A stretch of DNA of 64,000 bases, taken from Luteococcus sp052116585 (GTDB lineage Bacteria; Actinomycetota; Actinomycetes; Propionibacteriales; Propionibacteriaceae). Of the stretch, positions 35,562-44,813 are shown one piece after another; the first letter of the stretch is position 1, and each line of letters opens with the position of its first letter. The stretch is taken from NCBI RefSeq assembly GCF_052116585.1, contig NZ_JBQKKT010000002.1, forward strand, positions 196,608 through 260,607, in the 5' to 3' direction. Made by a program: the position numbers and the translations under genes. Under the pieces are notes generated by a model, which saw only the letters and a program-made list of their open reading frames with translations, was not told where the DNA came from and did no database searches.

Positions 35562-37265
35562 GTGAACCAGAGTCCAGCAAGCACACCCACCCCCGCCGCG
35601 AGCCGCGTCCGCCCACCCCGTGAGGGCCAGTCGAAGGGCCAGTGGGCCGTCGACGGCAAGAAGCCGCTGAACCACAATGAGGAGTTCAAGTCAGAAGAGG
35701 ATCCGCTGGCCGTGCGTCAACGCATCGTCGACGTCTACTCCCAGCAGGGCATCGGATCCGTGCCCGACGACGACCTGCACGGCCGCTTCCGCTGGCTGGG
35801 CATCTACACCCAGCGCAAGCCCGGTATCGACGCCCGCCAGACCAGCAAGCTCGACGCCGGCCAGCTCTCCGACGACTACTTCATGATGCGCGTGCGCATC
35901 GACGGCCAGCAGCTGAACCTGGAGCAGGTGCGCGTGCTGGGCCAGATCGGCGTGGACTTCGCCCGGGACACCGCCGATGTCTCCGACCGCCAGAACATCC
36001 AGTACCACTGGATCGCGATCGAGGACGTACCGGAGATCTGGCGCCGGCTGGAGTCCGTCGGACTGTCCACCACCGAGGCCTGCGGTGACACGCCGCGCGG
36101 CTTCCTGGCCAGCCCCGTCGCCGGAATCGCCGCGGACGAGGTGATCGATCCCACCCCGACGGTGAAGGCCATCACCGAACGGTGGATCGGCGATCCCGAC
36201 TTCAGCAACCTGCCCCGCAAGTTCAAGACCGCCATCACCGGGCACCCCAGCCTGGACGTGGTGCACGAGATCAACGACATCTCGCTGGTCGGTGTCGTGC
36301 ACCCCGAGCTGGGGGCCGGTTACGACCTGTGGGTGGGCGGCGGTCTGAGCACCACGCCCCGCCTGGCAGAACGACTGGGTGTCTTCGTCCGCCCCGAGGA
36401 CGCGGTGGAGGTCTGGGCCGGGGTCTGCGGCATCTTCCGCGACTACGGCTACCGCAAGCTGCGCACCAAGGCCCGCCTGAAGTTTCTGCTGGCCGAATGG
36501 GGGCCCGAGAAGTTCCGCCAGGTGCTGCAGGACGAGTACCTGGGCCGCGAGCTGCCCGATGGTCCCGCTCCCGCCAGGGCCGCCGGCAATGCCGACCACA
36601 TCGGCGTCCACGACCAGAAGGACGGCCGCAAGTATGTCGGCTTCGCCCCCACCGTGGGCCGTCTTTCCGGCACCATCCTGAACGGCATTGCTGACCTGGC
36701 CGAGGCCGCTGGCTCCGGACGGATCAGCTTCACCCCGCACCAGAAGCTGCTGGTGCTCGACGTCGACCCCGCCAAGGTCGACGAGCTCGTCGCCGGCATG
36801 GAGGAGCTCGGCCTCACCGCCACCCCCTCGCCCTTCCGTCGCGCCACCATGGCCTGCACCGGCATCGAGTACTGCAAGCTGGCCTTCGTCGAGACCAAGG
36901 GGCTGGCCAAGCAGACCATCGGCGAGTTGGAACAGCGCCTCTCGGACGTGAACCTGCCCACCCCGATCAGCCTGAACATCAACGGCTGCCCGAATTCGTG
37001 CGCCCGGATCCAGATCGCCGACATCGGTCTCAAGGGCCAGCTGGCTGGCGACGAGTTCGCCTTCCAGGTGCACCTGGGTGGTGGGCTGGCCAGCGACCAG
37101 CGTGAGGAGGCTGGCCTGGGCCGCACCGTGCGTGGGCTCAAGGTGACCGCGGCCGACCTGCCCGACTACGTCGAACGAGTCACCCGCAGCTACCTGGACA
37201 CGCACGAGGGCGACGAGACCTTCGCCGAATGGGCCCACCGGGCCGAGGAGGACGCCCTGAGATGA
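35562..37265 (+). CDS. sir: ferredoxin-type assimilatory sulfite (nitrite/sulfite) reductase
   Basis: About 567 residues. Siroheme and 4Fe-4S ligands are clear: CTGIEYCKLA and NGCPNSCAR in the second half. N-terminal text (GQWAVDGKKPLNHNEE, GRFRWLGIYTQRKPG, FARDTADVSDRQNIQYHW) closely follows mycobacterial SirA, which reduces sulfite to sulfide with ferredoxin. The GTG at 35562 is chosen because GAGG lies nine bases upstream; a GTG at 35553 has no ribosome site. It heads a tightly packed operon: its stop overlaps the cysH start (ATGA). Context with cysH, cysD and cysN favours sulfite over nitrite. Confidence 0.95.
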   Translation: MNQSPASTPTPAASRVRPPREGQSKGQWAVDGKKPLNHNEEFKSEEDPLAVRQRIVDVYSQQGIGSVPDDDLHGRFRWLGIYTQRKPGIDARQTSKLDAGQLSDDYFMMRVRIDGQQLNLEQVRVLGQIGVDFARDTADVSDRQNIQYHWIAIEDVPEIWRRLESVGLSTTEACGDTPRGFLASPVAGIAADEVIDPTPTVKAITERWIGDPDFSNLPRKFKTAITGHPSLDVVHEINDISLVGVVHPELGAGYDLWVGGGLSTTPRLAERLGVFVRPEDAVEVWAGVCGIFRDYGYRKLRTKARLKFLLAEWGPEKFRQVLQDEYLGRELPDGPAPARAAGNADHIGVHDQKDGRKYVGFAPTVGRLSGTILNGIADLAEAAGSGRISFTPHQKLLVLDVDPAKVDELVAGMEELGLTATPSPFRRATMACTGIEYCKLAFVETKGLAKQTIGELEQRLSDVNLPTPISLNINGCPNSCARIQIADIGLKGQLAGDEFAFQVHLGGGLASDQREEAGLGRTVRGLKVTAADLPDYVERVTRSYLDTHEGDETFAEWAHRAEEDALR

Positions 37266-38059
37266 GCAACAACACTGAGATGGGCAAGACCACTGGCATG
37301 AGCATCAACCTGGAGACCCCCGATGCGGGGAGCATCACCCGAGAGCTGCGCCCCGCAGCGCAACGGCGCAGCCCCGAGGCCCTGCTGGCCACGGTGGTGG
37401 AGGGTCAGCGACGCTTCGTCGACGCTCCCGCCGAAGAGGTGCTGGCCTGGGCCGCCGAGGAATTTGGCGACTCGCTGGCCGTCGCCTGCTCGATGGCCGC
37501 GGACACCATCCTGTCCGCCCTGGTCAGCCAGACCATCCCCGGAGTCGACGTGCTCTTCCTGGAGACGGGCTACCACTTCCAGGAGACGCTGGCCACGCGC
37601 GACGAGCTGGCCCGCCGCTGGCCGGTGACCATCCGTGAGGTGCTGCCGCAGATCACCGTCGAGGAACAGGACCTGAAGTTCGGGGCAGCCCTGCACGACC
37701 GCGACCCGGGCCACTGCTGCGGCATCCGCAAGGTGGAGCCGCTGGGCCGGGCGCTGGCCGGTTATGAGGCGTGGGTGACCGGCATCCGTCGCGAGGACAA
37801 CGCCCTGCGCGCCAACGCGAAGCTCGTCGAGTGGGACACGACCCACCAGATGGTGAAGCTCAACCCGATCGCGGCCTGGAGCTTCGACGAGGTGCTCGAC
37901 TTCGCCACCGCCCATGGCGTCCCGGTCAATCCGTTGCTGGCCGACGGCTACCCGTCGATCGGCTGCCAGCCCTGCACGCGACGCGTCGCCCCCGGAGAAG
38001 ACCCCCGAGCCGGCCGCTGGGCCGGACTCGCCAAGACAGAATGCGGGATCCACCTGTGA
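37262..38059 (+). CDS. cysH: adenylylsulfate/phosphoadenylylsulfate reductase
   Basis: 265 residues. The PAPS-reductase fold has LAVACSMAADTI, VLFLETGYHFQETL and TGIRREDNALRAN. The cysteine pair CCGIRK and the later CQPC, plus ECGIHL at the C-terminus, show the 4Fe-4S type, which usually reduces adenylylsulfate (APS) rather than PAPS. It makes sulfite for the Sir enzyme. The absence of an APS kinase (cysC) in the operon fits APS use. Start ATG at 37262 overlaps the sir stop; the stop overlaps the cysD GTG. Confidence 0.95.
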   Translation: MSNNTEMGKTTGMSINLETPDAGSITRELRPAAQRRSPEALLATVVEGQRRFVDAPAEEVLAWAAEEFGDSLAVACSMAADTILSALVSQTIPGVDVLFLETGYHFQETLATRDELARRWPVTIREVLPQITVEEQDLKFGAALHDRDPGHCCGIRKVEPLGRALAGYEAWVTGIRREDNALRANAKLVEWDTTHQMVKLNPIAAWSFDEVLDFATAHGVPVNPLLADGYPSIGCQPCTRRVAPGEDPRAGRWAGLAKTECGIHL

Positions 38060-38952
38060 GCACGAAGAACCATCTTGACGCCCTCGAGTCCGAGGCGATC
38101 CACATCTTCCGCGAGACCGCGGCCGAACTGGAACGGCCCGTGCTGCTGTTCAGCGGCGGCAAGGACTCCGTGGTGATGCTGCACCTGGCGGCCAAGGCCT
38201 TCTGGCCCGGCCCCGTGCCCTTTCCCGTGATGCACGTGGACACGGGCCACAACTTCCCGGAGGTGATCGACTACCGCGATCGCACCGTCGAACGGATGGG
38301 TCTGCGGCTGGTGGTGAAGCGGGTGCAGGACTACATCGACGACGGCCGGCTCACCGAGCGTCCCGACGGCACCCGCAACCCGCTGCAGACCATGCCGCTG
38401 CTGGACGGGATCAGCGAGAACCGTTTCAACGCCGTCTACGGCGGCGGCCGTCGCGACGAGGAGAAGGCCCGGGCCAAGGAGCGCATCGTCAGCCTGCGCG
38501 ACGAGTTCGGCCAGTGGGACCCCCGCAACCAGCGGCCCGAACTGTGGAACCTCTACAACGCCCGCCACCGGGCCGGCGAGCACGTGCGCATCTTCCCACT
38601 CAGCAACTGGACCGAGCTGGACGTGTGGCGCTACATCGAACGCGAGGGCATCGAACTCCCGGAGCTCTACTACGCGCATGACCGCGAGGTCTTCCATCGC
38701 GACGGGATGTGGTTGGCCGTCGGGCCCGTCTCCCAGCCGCGCGACGGCGAACAGGTGGTGACCAAGCAGGTGCGCTACCGCACTGTCGGAGACATGTCCT
38801 GCACCGGGGCGGTCGAGTCCGACGCCACCGACGTCCACGACGTCGTGGTGGAGGTGGCCGCCACCACCCTCACCGAACGCGGCGCCACGCGCGCCGACGA
38901 CCGCATCTCCGAAGCAGCCATGGAAGACCGCAAGAAGGAAGGGTACTTCTAG
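38056..38952 (+). CDS. cysD: sulfate adenylyltransferase subunit 2
   Basis: 298 residues of the PP-loop ATP pyrophosphatase family: LLFSGGKDSVVMLHLAAKAF near residue 30, VMHVDTGHNFPEVI, GGGRRDEEKARAKER and the conserved end EDRKKEGYF. With CysN it forms ATP sulfurylase, activating sulfate to APS, driven by GTP hydrolysis. The GTG start at 38056 lies within the cysH stop (GTGA). A 106-base gap with strong G/C hairpins separates it from cysN, unlike the other junctions. Confidence 0.96.
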   Translation: MSTKNHLDALESEAIHIFRETAAELERPVLLFSGGKDSVVMLHLAAKAFWPGPVPFPVMHVDTGHNFPEVIDYRDRTVERMGLRLVVKRVQDYIDDGRLTERPDGTRNPLQTMPLLDGISENRFNAVYGGGRRDEEKARAKERIVSLRDEFGQWDPRNQRPELWNLYNARHRAGEHVRIFPLSNWTELDVWRYIEREGIELPELYYAHDREVFHRDGMWLAVGPVSQPRDGEQVVTKQVRYRTVGDMSCTGAVESDATDVHDVVVEVAATTLTERGATRADDRISEAAMEDRKKEGYF

Positions 38953-39058
38953 TGATCGGCGTTCATCAGCAAGGGGGGACGACCCCCTTGGTCCCCCCGC
39001 GCCCTCGCGCGCACCGTCGCTCGTCCCCCGTTGCGGGGCGTGCGGAGAGGAAGTTCTC
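38953..39058 (+). other. structured cysD-cysN gap
   Basis: GGGGGGAC (38973-38980) can pair with GTCCCCCC (38991-38998), or AAGGGGG (38971-38977) with CCCCCTT (38983-38989). The two hairpins exclude each other. More G/C runs follow before the GAGAGGAAG ribosome site of cysN. No gene is seen here. It may be an RNA-processing or stability element that sets the cysD:cysN ratio. Confidence 0.5.
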
Positions 39059-40387
39059 ATGACCATCCCCACGACAACCGAAGCCACTCTTCTGCGCCTG
39101 GCCACTGCCGGCAGCGTCGACGACGGCAAGTCCACCCTGGTGGGACGCCTCCTCTATGACAGCAAGAGCATCCTGGCCGACCAGCTGGATGCGGTCGAGC
39201 GGGTCAGCAAGGAGCGGGGACTCACCGGCACCGACCTGGCGCTGCTGACCGACGGACTGCGCGCCGAGCGCGAGCAGGGCATCACCATCGACGTGGCCTA
39301 CCGCTACTTCGCCACGCCGGAGCGCACCTTCATCCTGGCCGACTGCCCCGGGCATGTGCAGTACACCCGCAATACCGTCACGGGTGCCTCGACGGCCGAC
39401 GTGCTGGTGCTGCTGGTGGACGTGCGCCGCGGCGTTCTGGAGCAGACCCGACGCCACCTGGCCGTCGCCGCGCTGCTGCGGGTGCCGCACGTCGTCGTGG
39501 CCGTCAACAAGCTGGACCTCGTCGACTACAACCAGGCCGACTACACGCGCGTCGCGCAGGAGATCGTGCAGGTGGGTCAGGAGCTGGGCGTCGCGAACCT
39601 GAGCACCATCCCGGTCAGCGCCCTGGTGGGCGACAATGTGGTGGAGCGCAGCACGCAGACCCCGTGGTACGACGGCCCGAGCCTGTTGGAACTGCTGGTT
39701 TCCATCGAGCCGGAGGCGGGCCGCGACGAGCTGCCGATGCGCTTCCCGGTGCAGTACGTGCTGCGACCCCAGCAGGCCGCGATCAGCCCCGAGTATGTCG
39801 AGTACCGCGGCTACGCCGGGCAGGTGGCACAGGGCACCGTCAGCGTCGGCGACGAGGTGGTGGTGCTGCCCAGCGGCCGCACCACCCGCGTCATCGGGAT
39901 CGACACCGCCGCCGGCAGCCTGGAACGGGCCACGGCGGGGGAGTCGGTGAGCCTGCGGCTGGCCGACGAGATCGACATCACCCGCGGTGAGCTGATCGCC
40001 GCCGCTGCGGATGCCCCGCAGCCCACCCAGGAGATCGACGCGATGGTCTGCTGGCTCGACGACAGCCAGTTGCGGATCGGGCAGCGCGTGCTGCTGAAGC
40101 ACACCACCCGCACCGTGCAGGCCATCGTCCGAGACCTGGAGGGTCGGCTGGACCTGGACAGCCTCACCCCGGTTCCCGTGGAGCACCTGGGACTCAATGA
40201 CATCGGACGGGTGCGCCTGAAGCTCGCCAGCCCGGTGCTGGCCGAGCCCTATGCGGCCTCCCGCGCCACCGGCTCCTTCCTGCTGGTGGACGCACAACAG
40301 GGCCTCACCCTGGCCGCGGGCATGGTCCACGACCCCGAGGCGCCCGGCATCGTCCACCCGCAGACCGCCATCACCTGGCAGATCTAG
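39059..40387 (+). CDS. cysN: sulfate adenylyltransferase subunit 1 (GTPase)
   Basis: 442 residues, EF-Tu-like. G1 GSVDDGKST near residue 18, effector region GITIDVAYRYF, G3 DCPGHVQYTRN, G4 NKLDLVDY, then two beta-barrel domains. It lacks a C-terminal APS kinase domain, so it is CysN and not the CysNC fusion common in mycobacteria. It partners CysD. A clear GAGAGGAAG precedes the ATG. Confidence 0.96.
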   Translation: MTIPTTTEATLLRLATAGSVDDGKSTLVGRLLYDSKSILADQLDAVERVSKERGLTGTDLALLTDGLRAEREQGITIDVAYRYFATPERTFILADCPGHVQYTRNTVTGASTADVLVLLVDVRRGVLEQTRRHLAVAALLRVPHVVVAVNKLDLVDYNQADYTRVAQEIVQVGQELGVANLSTIPVSALVGDNVVERSTQTPWYDGPSLLELLVSIEPEAGRDELPMRFPVQYVLRPQQAAISPEYVEYRGYAGQVAQGTVSVGDEVVVLPSGRTTRVIGIDTAAGSLERATAGESVSLRLADEIDITRGELIAAAADAPQPTQEIDAMVCWLDDSQLRIGQRVLLKHTTRTVQAIVRDLEGRLDLDSLTPVPVEHLGLNDIGRVRLKLASPVLAEPYAASRATGSFLLVDAQQGLTLAAGMVHDPEAPGIVHPQTAITWQI

Positions 40388-40415
40388 TTCCCCATCCACC
40401 ACAGGGAGTCCCCCG

Positions 40416-41381
40416 ATGCAGCACCTCGTAGTCCTTGCCCTTGCCGGGCTCGTCGCCCAATTGATCGACGGGTCGCTCGGCATGGGTTATGGCATCACCT
40501 CCACGTCGGTGCTGCTCGCCGGCGGCCTGTCACCGGCCACGGCGAGCGCCTCGGTGCATCTGGCAGAGCTGGGGACCAATGTGGCATCCGGCCTGTCGCA
40601 CTGGAAGCTGCGCAATGTGGACTGGTGGCTGGTGCTTCGGCTCGGTGTGCCGGGTGCGATCGGTGGTTTCCTGGGTGCCACGGTGCTCTCGCACCTGTCC
40701 ACCGAGGCGGCGCGGCCGCTGATGGCGGTGATCCTGGTGGGTCTGGGGCTGTTCATCCTGGCCCGCTTCACCCTGCGTCGCACGGCCATTTCGCAGGCGC
40801 GGGTCTCCCCACACGGTCGGCGATTCCTCGCGCCCCTGGGCCTGGTGGGAGGCTTCGTCGACGCGACCGGCGGTGGGGGATGGGGACCGATCTCCACCAC
40901 CGCCCTGGTGAGCGCCGGCAAGACCAGCCCGCGCACCGTGATCGGATCAGTGGACACCTCGGAATTCCTGGTCTCGCTGGCTGCATCGCTGGGCTTCATC
41001 GTGAGCCTCGGCAGCATCGGGGTGCGCTGGGAGTATGTCGTCGCGCTGCTGGCCGGCGGTCTGGTGGCCGCCCCGCTGGCGGCCTGGTTGGTGAGCCGGA
41101 TCCCGCCGCAGATCATGGGTGGCCTGGTGGGAGGTGCCATCGTGGTGACCAATCTGGGTCAGGTCTTTCGTGGCTTCGACGTGCCTCAGGCAGCACACCA
41201 TCCCGTCACGATCATCCTGCTGATCATCTGGGCGCTCGCCGTGGTGGTGGGCATTCGACGTCATCGGGAGGACCAGCGACTGGAACAGGCCACCGGGGTG
41301 GAGGAGTCTGCCCAAGCCCAGTCTGCCCAAGCCCAGTCTGAGCAGTCCCAGTCTCGCGGCGCGGTGGAGGCCTCGCTGTGA
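40416..41381 (+). CDS. TauE/SafE-family membrane permease
   Basis: 321 residues with about eight membrane segments in two halves: VAQLIDGSLGMGYGITST in the first and GGFVDATGGGGWGPIST in the second, the duplicated TauE/SafE motif. The family exports sulfite or organosulfonates, and related actinobacterial proteins in cys operons are thought to bring sulfate in. Position between cysN and the chelatase supports transport of a sulfur oxyanion; direction is not determined. The C-terminal tail has an AQAQS repeat rich in Gln, Ser and Glu. AGGGAG precedes the ATG; the stop overlaps the next start (GTGA). Confidence 0.88.
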   Translation: MQHLVVLALAGLVAQLIDGSLGMGYGITSTSVLLAGGLSPATASASVHLAELGTNVASGLSHWKLRNVDWWLVLRLGVPGAIGGFLGATVLSHLSTEAARPLMAVILVGLGLFILARFTLRRTAISQARVSPHGRRFLAPLGLVGGFVDATGGGGWGPISTTALVSAGKTSPRTVIGSVDTSEFLVSLAASLGFIVSLGSIGVRWEYVVALLAGGLVAAPLAAWLVSRIPPQIMGGLVGGAIVVTNLGQVFRGFDVPQAAHHPVTIILLIIWALAVVVGIRRHREDQRLEQATGVEESAQAQSAQAQSEQSQSRGAVEASL

Positions 41382-42085
41382 GCGGCGTCGTTCTGGCCGC
41401 CCACGGCACCCGCTCCAGCGTCGGTCGGCGGTGCGTCGAGACGATTCGTCGGGAGCTGCAGGAGCTCCTGGGCCGGCCGGTTCGGCTCGGCTGGGTGGAT
41501 GTCTGCGAGCCGCATGTCAGTGACGTCGTCCGCGACGGGGATGTGGTGCTGCCCGCCTTCCTGGGCGCCGGATACCACGTGCGAGTGGACCTGCCCACAG
41601 CCGTCGCCGAGCATCACGGGGTGACCCTCACCCCGCACCTGGGCACGGACGAGGCAGTGGTGGAAGCGCTGGCAGGGCGGGTGGCCGAGGCCGGTGGCCC
41701 CTGGCCGCTCACCATCGTGGGCTGGGCCGGCTCCCGCGACGAGAGAAGCCGCGACCAGGCAGCCGAGGTGACGCGCGCGTTGGCACGCCGGTGGCAGGGC
41801 CGAGCCCAGGTGGTGCTCGCCACTCCTGCGGAGATCCCCGCGCTGGTGGTCGGCAGTCCGGTGCCCGTCGGCGTCGCCAGCTACCTACTGGCGCCGGGCC
41901 ACTTCCATGACCGGCTGCGCTCCGCCGGGGCCGTGGCCACCACAGAACCTTTGGGATCCCATCCGAGGATCATCGAGGCGCTCGCCCGCCGTGTCCACGA
42001 CGTGTACGAGCGCCCCTGGGGACACGTCTTCCCGGGGCTGGGCTCAGGAGCTGAAGGCCTGGCAGTCCAGTGCCCGACGGGCTGA
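41378..42085 (+). CDS. sirohydrochlorin chelatase, SirB/CbiX family
   Basis: 235 residues, two CbiX-like halves. The first has VVLAAHGTRSSVG with the metal-binding His near residue 9 and VVLPAFLGAGYHVRVDLP with a second His; the second half is more divergent. SirB inserts iron into sirohydrochlorin to give siroheme, the cofactor needed by the Sir enzyme at the head of this operon. It is coupled to the TauE gene by a GTGA overlap. Its last 42 bases overlap the 3' end of convergent pepN. Confidence 0.88.
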   Translation: MSGVVLAAHGTRSSVGRRCVETIRRELQELLGRPVRLGWVDVCEPHVSDVVRDGDVVLPAFLGAGYHVRVDLPTAVAEHHGVTLTPHLGTDEAVVEALAGRVAEAGGPWPLTIVGWAGSRDERSRDQAAEVTRALARRWQGRAQVVLATPAEIPALVVGSPVPVGVASYLLAPGHFHDRLRSAGAVATTEPLGSHPRIIEALARRVHDVYERPWGHVFPGLGSGAEGLAVQCPTG

Positions 42086-44641
42086 CGACGCCTGCTCCAG
42101 CAGGGCACGGCGCACGCTGGGCGCCAGCGCCTCATCGGCAAGCAGCTCGTCCACCTGGCCCAGGAAGTCCTCGTCGGCCACCCCGCGGGGGAAGAGCAGG
42201 TGCAGCACATTCTGGGCAGCCGCCGTGCCGCGAGTGGCCCAGATGCCCTCCTGGTTGCTGATCCTGCGCACCACGTCCAGGTAGCGCTGCTTGTAGGGCT
42301 CCAGCAGTTCGGCCTGGTTCTCGTTCCAGAAGCCCAGGCAGATGCGGGTGTGGGTGCCATTGGGCACCGCCTCGTCCTCGGTGGCCAGCCGCCAGGCTTC
42401 CGCCTTGGCCTGCTCGTCGCGCATCTCGGCGCGCGCAGCAGCGGCCCATTCGGCACCGGAGATCGTGTTGTCGCGTTCCAGTTCGGCGTCAATCTCGGCA
42501 TGACCGATGGCACCCATCCGGGCCAGCGACGAGACCAGGCGCCAGCGCATGTCGGCGTCCACCTCCAGCCCCTCGGGCACCTCCTCGCCCACGAGCCAGG
42601 CCTTGAACAGGGCGGCGGCCGCCTCGGAGTCGGCCACCGAGACAAGGCCATTGGCGAAGGTGAGCTGGTGGTCGCTGCCCGGCTCGGCGTCCTTGAGCAG
42701 CAGCGCGAAGCCAGCGGTCAGGCGGGCGCGGCTGTGCTCACGACGCTCCGCCGGGGTGTAGTCCAGTGCGGCCAGGATGGCCTGCATCCGCAGTGCCTTG
42801 AGGGCATTGGGGTCGGACTCGGTGGCGATGCCGCGCAGCACCAGTTCCACGTAGTCGTCGCTGCGCATCTCGGCATCACGGCACATGTCCCACGCAGCCG
42901 ACCAGCACACGGCGCGGGCCAGCGGATCGTCCAACTGGTGGATGTGGTTCACCAGGGTCTTCAGCGAGACCCCGTCCAGGCGCACCTTGGCGTAGGTGAG
43001 GTCGCGGTCATTGAGCAGCACCAGGTCTCCCCGGTGCACGCCCTGTAGCGCCGCGATCGGGGTGCGGCCGCCGTGCACGTCCACCTCGAGGGTGTGCACG
43101 CGGCGCAGCATCAAGGATTCGCCCTCTGCTTCCAGGGCAAAGGTGCTGATCGCCATCCGGTGGGTGCGCAGCGTCGGGTGTTCGTCGGTGGCCGTCTGCA
43201 GCACGTCGAATCGGGTGAAGCGGCCCAGCTCGTCGGTGTCGAAGTCGGCGCGCAGCGTGTTGACGCCGGCGGTCTCCAACCAAGTCTCGGTGAAGGCCGA
43301 GAGGTCGCGGCCCGACGACGTCTCCAGGGCCTGGAGCAGGTCGTCGAGTGTGGTGTTGCCCCAGGCGTGCTCCTTGAAGTACTCCCGGACCCCAGCCAGG
43401 AAGGCCTCCTGCCCGACGAAGGCCACCAGCTGCTTCAACGTCGAGGCGCCCTTGGCGTAGGTGATCCCGTCGAAATTCTGTTCCACGGCCTCCAGGTCCA
43501 CCATGTCCGCGGCGATCGGGTGGGTGGTGGGAAGCTGGTCCTGCCGGTAGGCCCAGCCCTTGCGGCTGTTGCAGAAGCCGACCCAGGGATCGGTGCCGCC
43601 GTAGTGTTCCTTGTCCCGCTCCATCGCATGGTGGCTGGCCCACTCGGCGAAGCTCTCGTTGAGCCACAGGTCATCCCACCAGGTCATGGTGACCAGGTCG
43701 CCGAACCACATGTGGGCCAGCTCGTGCAGGATCGTGTTGTCGCGGCCCTCGTACATCTCCTGGCCCACCCGGGAGCGGAAGAGGTACTCGTCGCGGAAGG
43801 TGACACAGCCGGCATTCTCCATGGCGCCCGCATTGAACTCCGGCACGAAGATCTGGTCGTAGCTGTCGAAGGGGTACGGGTGGCCGAAGTCGGCCTCGAA
43901 GACCCGGAAGCCGCTCTGGGCGGTGCTGATGATCCGCTCGTCGTCCAGGTAGGGAACCATGGACTGCCGGCACATCACGGAGGCCGGGATCTCGCCCTTC
44001 ACGGACGTGATGGTGTGCGCAACCCGGTGGTACTCGCCGGCCACCAGGGCCGTGATGTAGGTGGGGATGCGGGGTGTGGTCTCGAACTCCCAGATGCCGC
44101 AGCCATTGGCTCCCTCGGTGGGCTCGACGCTGCGCGAATTGCTCACCACGGTCCAGTGCTCGGGGGCCACCACGTTCAGCTGGAAGGTGGCCTTCTGGTC
44201 CGGCTGCTCGAAGCAGGCATACATCCGACGGGCGTCGGCGGTCTCGAACTGCGAGTACAGGTAGACCTTCTCGTCGGCCGGATCGACGAAGCGGTGCAGG
44301 CCCTCGCCGGTGTGCGAATAGCGGCACAGGGCCGTGACGGTGAGGCGGTGCTCGCCCTCCTCGCAGGTGAAGGGCAGCACGTCATTGCCAAAGGTCGTGG
44401 CGTCCAGCTCGGTCTCGTCCAGCCAGGCATCGAGCACCGCGTCGGCAATCAGGTCGACGTGGCTGTTGCCACCGGTGCTGGTGAAGGTGATCTCGCTGGT
44501 GGAGATGAAGGTCCCCGGGTCGGCCAGCGGCTCGCCCTCCAGGTCCAGACCCGACAGGTCGATGGTGACCAGGTACGACTCCGCGGTGACGATGCGGGAG
44601 CGCTCGCCCGCGCCATCGCGGGTGATCGTGGCCGTCTTCAT
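42044..44641 (-). CDS. pepN: aminopeptidase N (M1 family)
   Basis: 865 residues. M1 hallmarks: exopeptidase motif GAMEN (within EFNAGAMENAGCVTF) and zinc site HELAHMWFGD followed by NESFAEW 18 residues later. An N-terminal beta-domain, the catalytic thermolysin-like domain and the ERAP1-like C-terminal helical domain are all present, so it is full length for actinobacterial PepN. It removes N-terminal residues from peptides in the cytosol. ATG at 44641. The 3' end overlaps the convergent chelatase gene by 42 bases. Confidence 0.96.
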   Translation of the reverse strand: MKTATITRDGAGERSRIVTAESYLVTIDLSGLDLEGEPLADPGTFISTSEITFTSTGGNSHVDLIADAVLDAWLDETELDATTFGNDVLPFTCEEGEHRLTVTALCRYSHTGEGLHRFVDPADEKVYLYSQFETADARRMYACFEQPDQKATFQLNVVAPEHWTVVSNSRSVEPTEGANGCGIWEFETTPRIPTYITALVAGEYHRVAHTITSVKGEIPASVMCRQSMVPYLDDERIISTAQSGFRVFEADFGHPYPFDSYDQIFVPEFNAGAMENAGCVTFRDEYLFRSRVGQEMYEGRDNTILHELAHMWFGDLVTMTWWDDLWLNESFAEWASHHAMERDKEHYGGTDPWVGFCNSRKGWAYRQDQLPTTHPIAADMVDLEAVEQNFDGITYAKGASTLKQLVAFVGQEAFLAGVREYFKEHAWGNTTLDDLLQALETSSGRDLSAFTETWLETAGVNTLRADFDTDELGRFTRFDVLQTATDEHPTLRTHRMAISTFALEAEGESLMLRRVHTLEVDVHGGRTPIAALQGVHRGDLVLLNDRDLTYAKVRLDGVSLKTLVNHIHQLDDPLARAVCWSAAWDMCRDAEMRSDDYVELVLRGIATESDPNALKALRMQAILAALDYTPAERREHSRARLTAGFALLLKDAEPGSDHQLTFANGLVSVADSEAAAALFKAWLVGEEVPEGLEVDADMRWRLVSSLARMGAIGHAEIDAELERDNTISGAEWAAAARAEMRDEQAKAEAWRLATEDEAVPNGTHTRICLGFWNENQAELLEPYKQRYLDVVRRISNQEGIWATRGTAAAQNVLHLLFPRGVADEDFLGQVDELLADEALAPSVRRALLEQASSARRALDCQAFSS

Positions 44642-44813
44642 GTGGTGACCTTCCTCAAACAGATCGTGGGGGCGTGCCGGACGCCGACCGTGACAGGGTC
44701 ATCAGTCCAACCGGGCGAGCCTACATCGCTGAGCATCAGGCGGACATTCTTCATGTTTGACATCATCGCTGACGGCGAACAGCAGCCCTGCAGCACACGC
44801 CTAGAGTTGTGGC

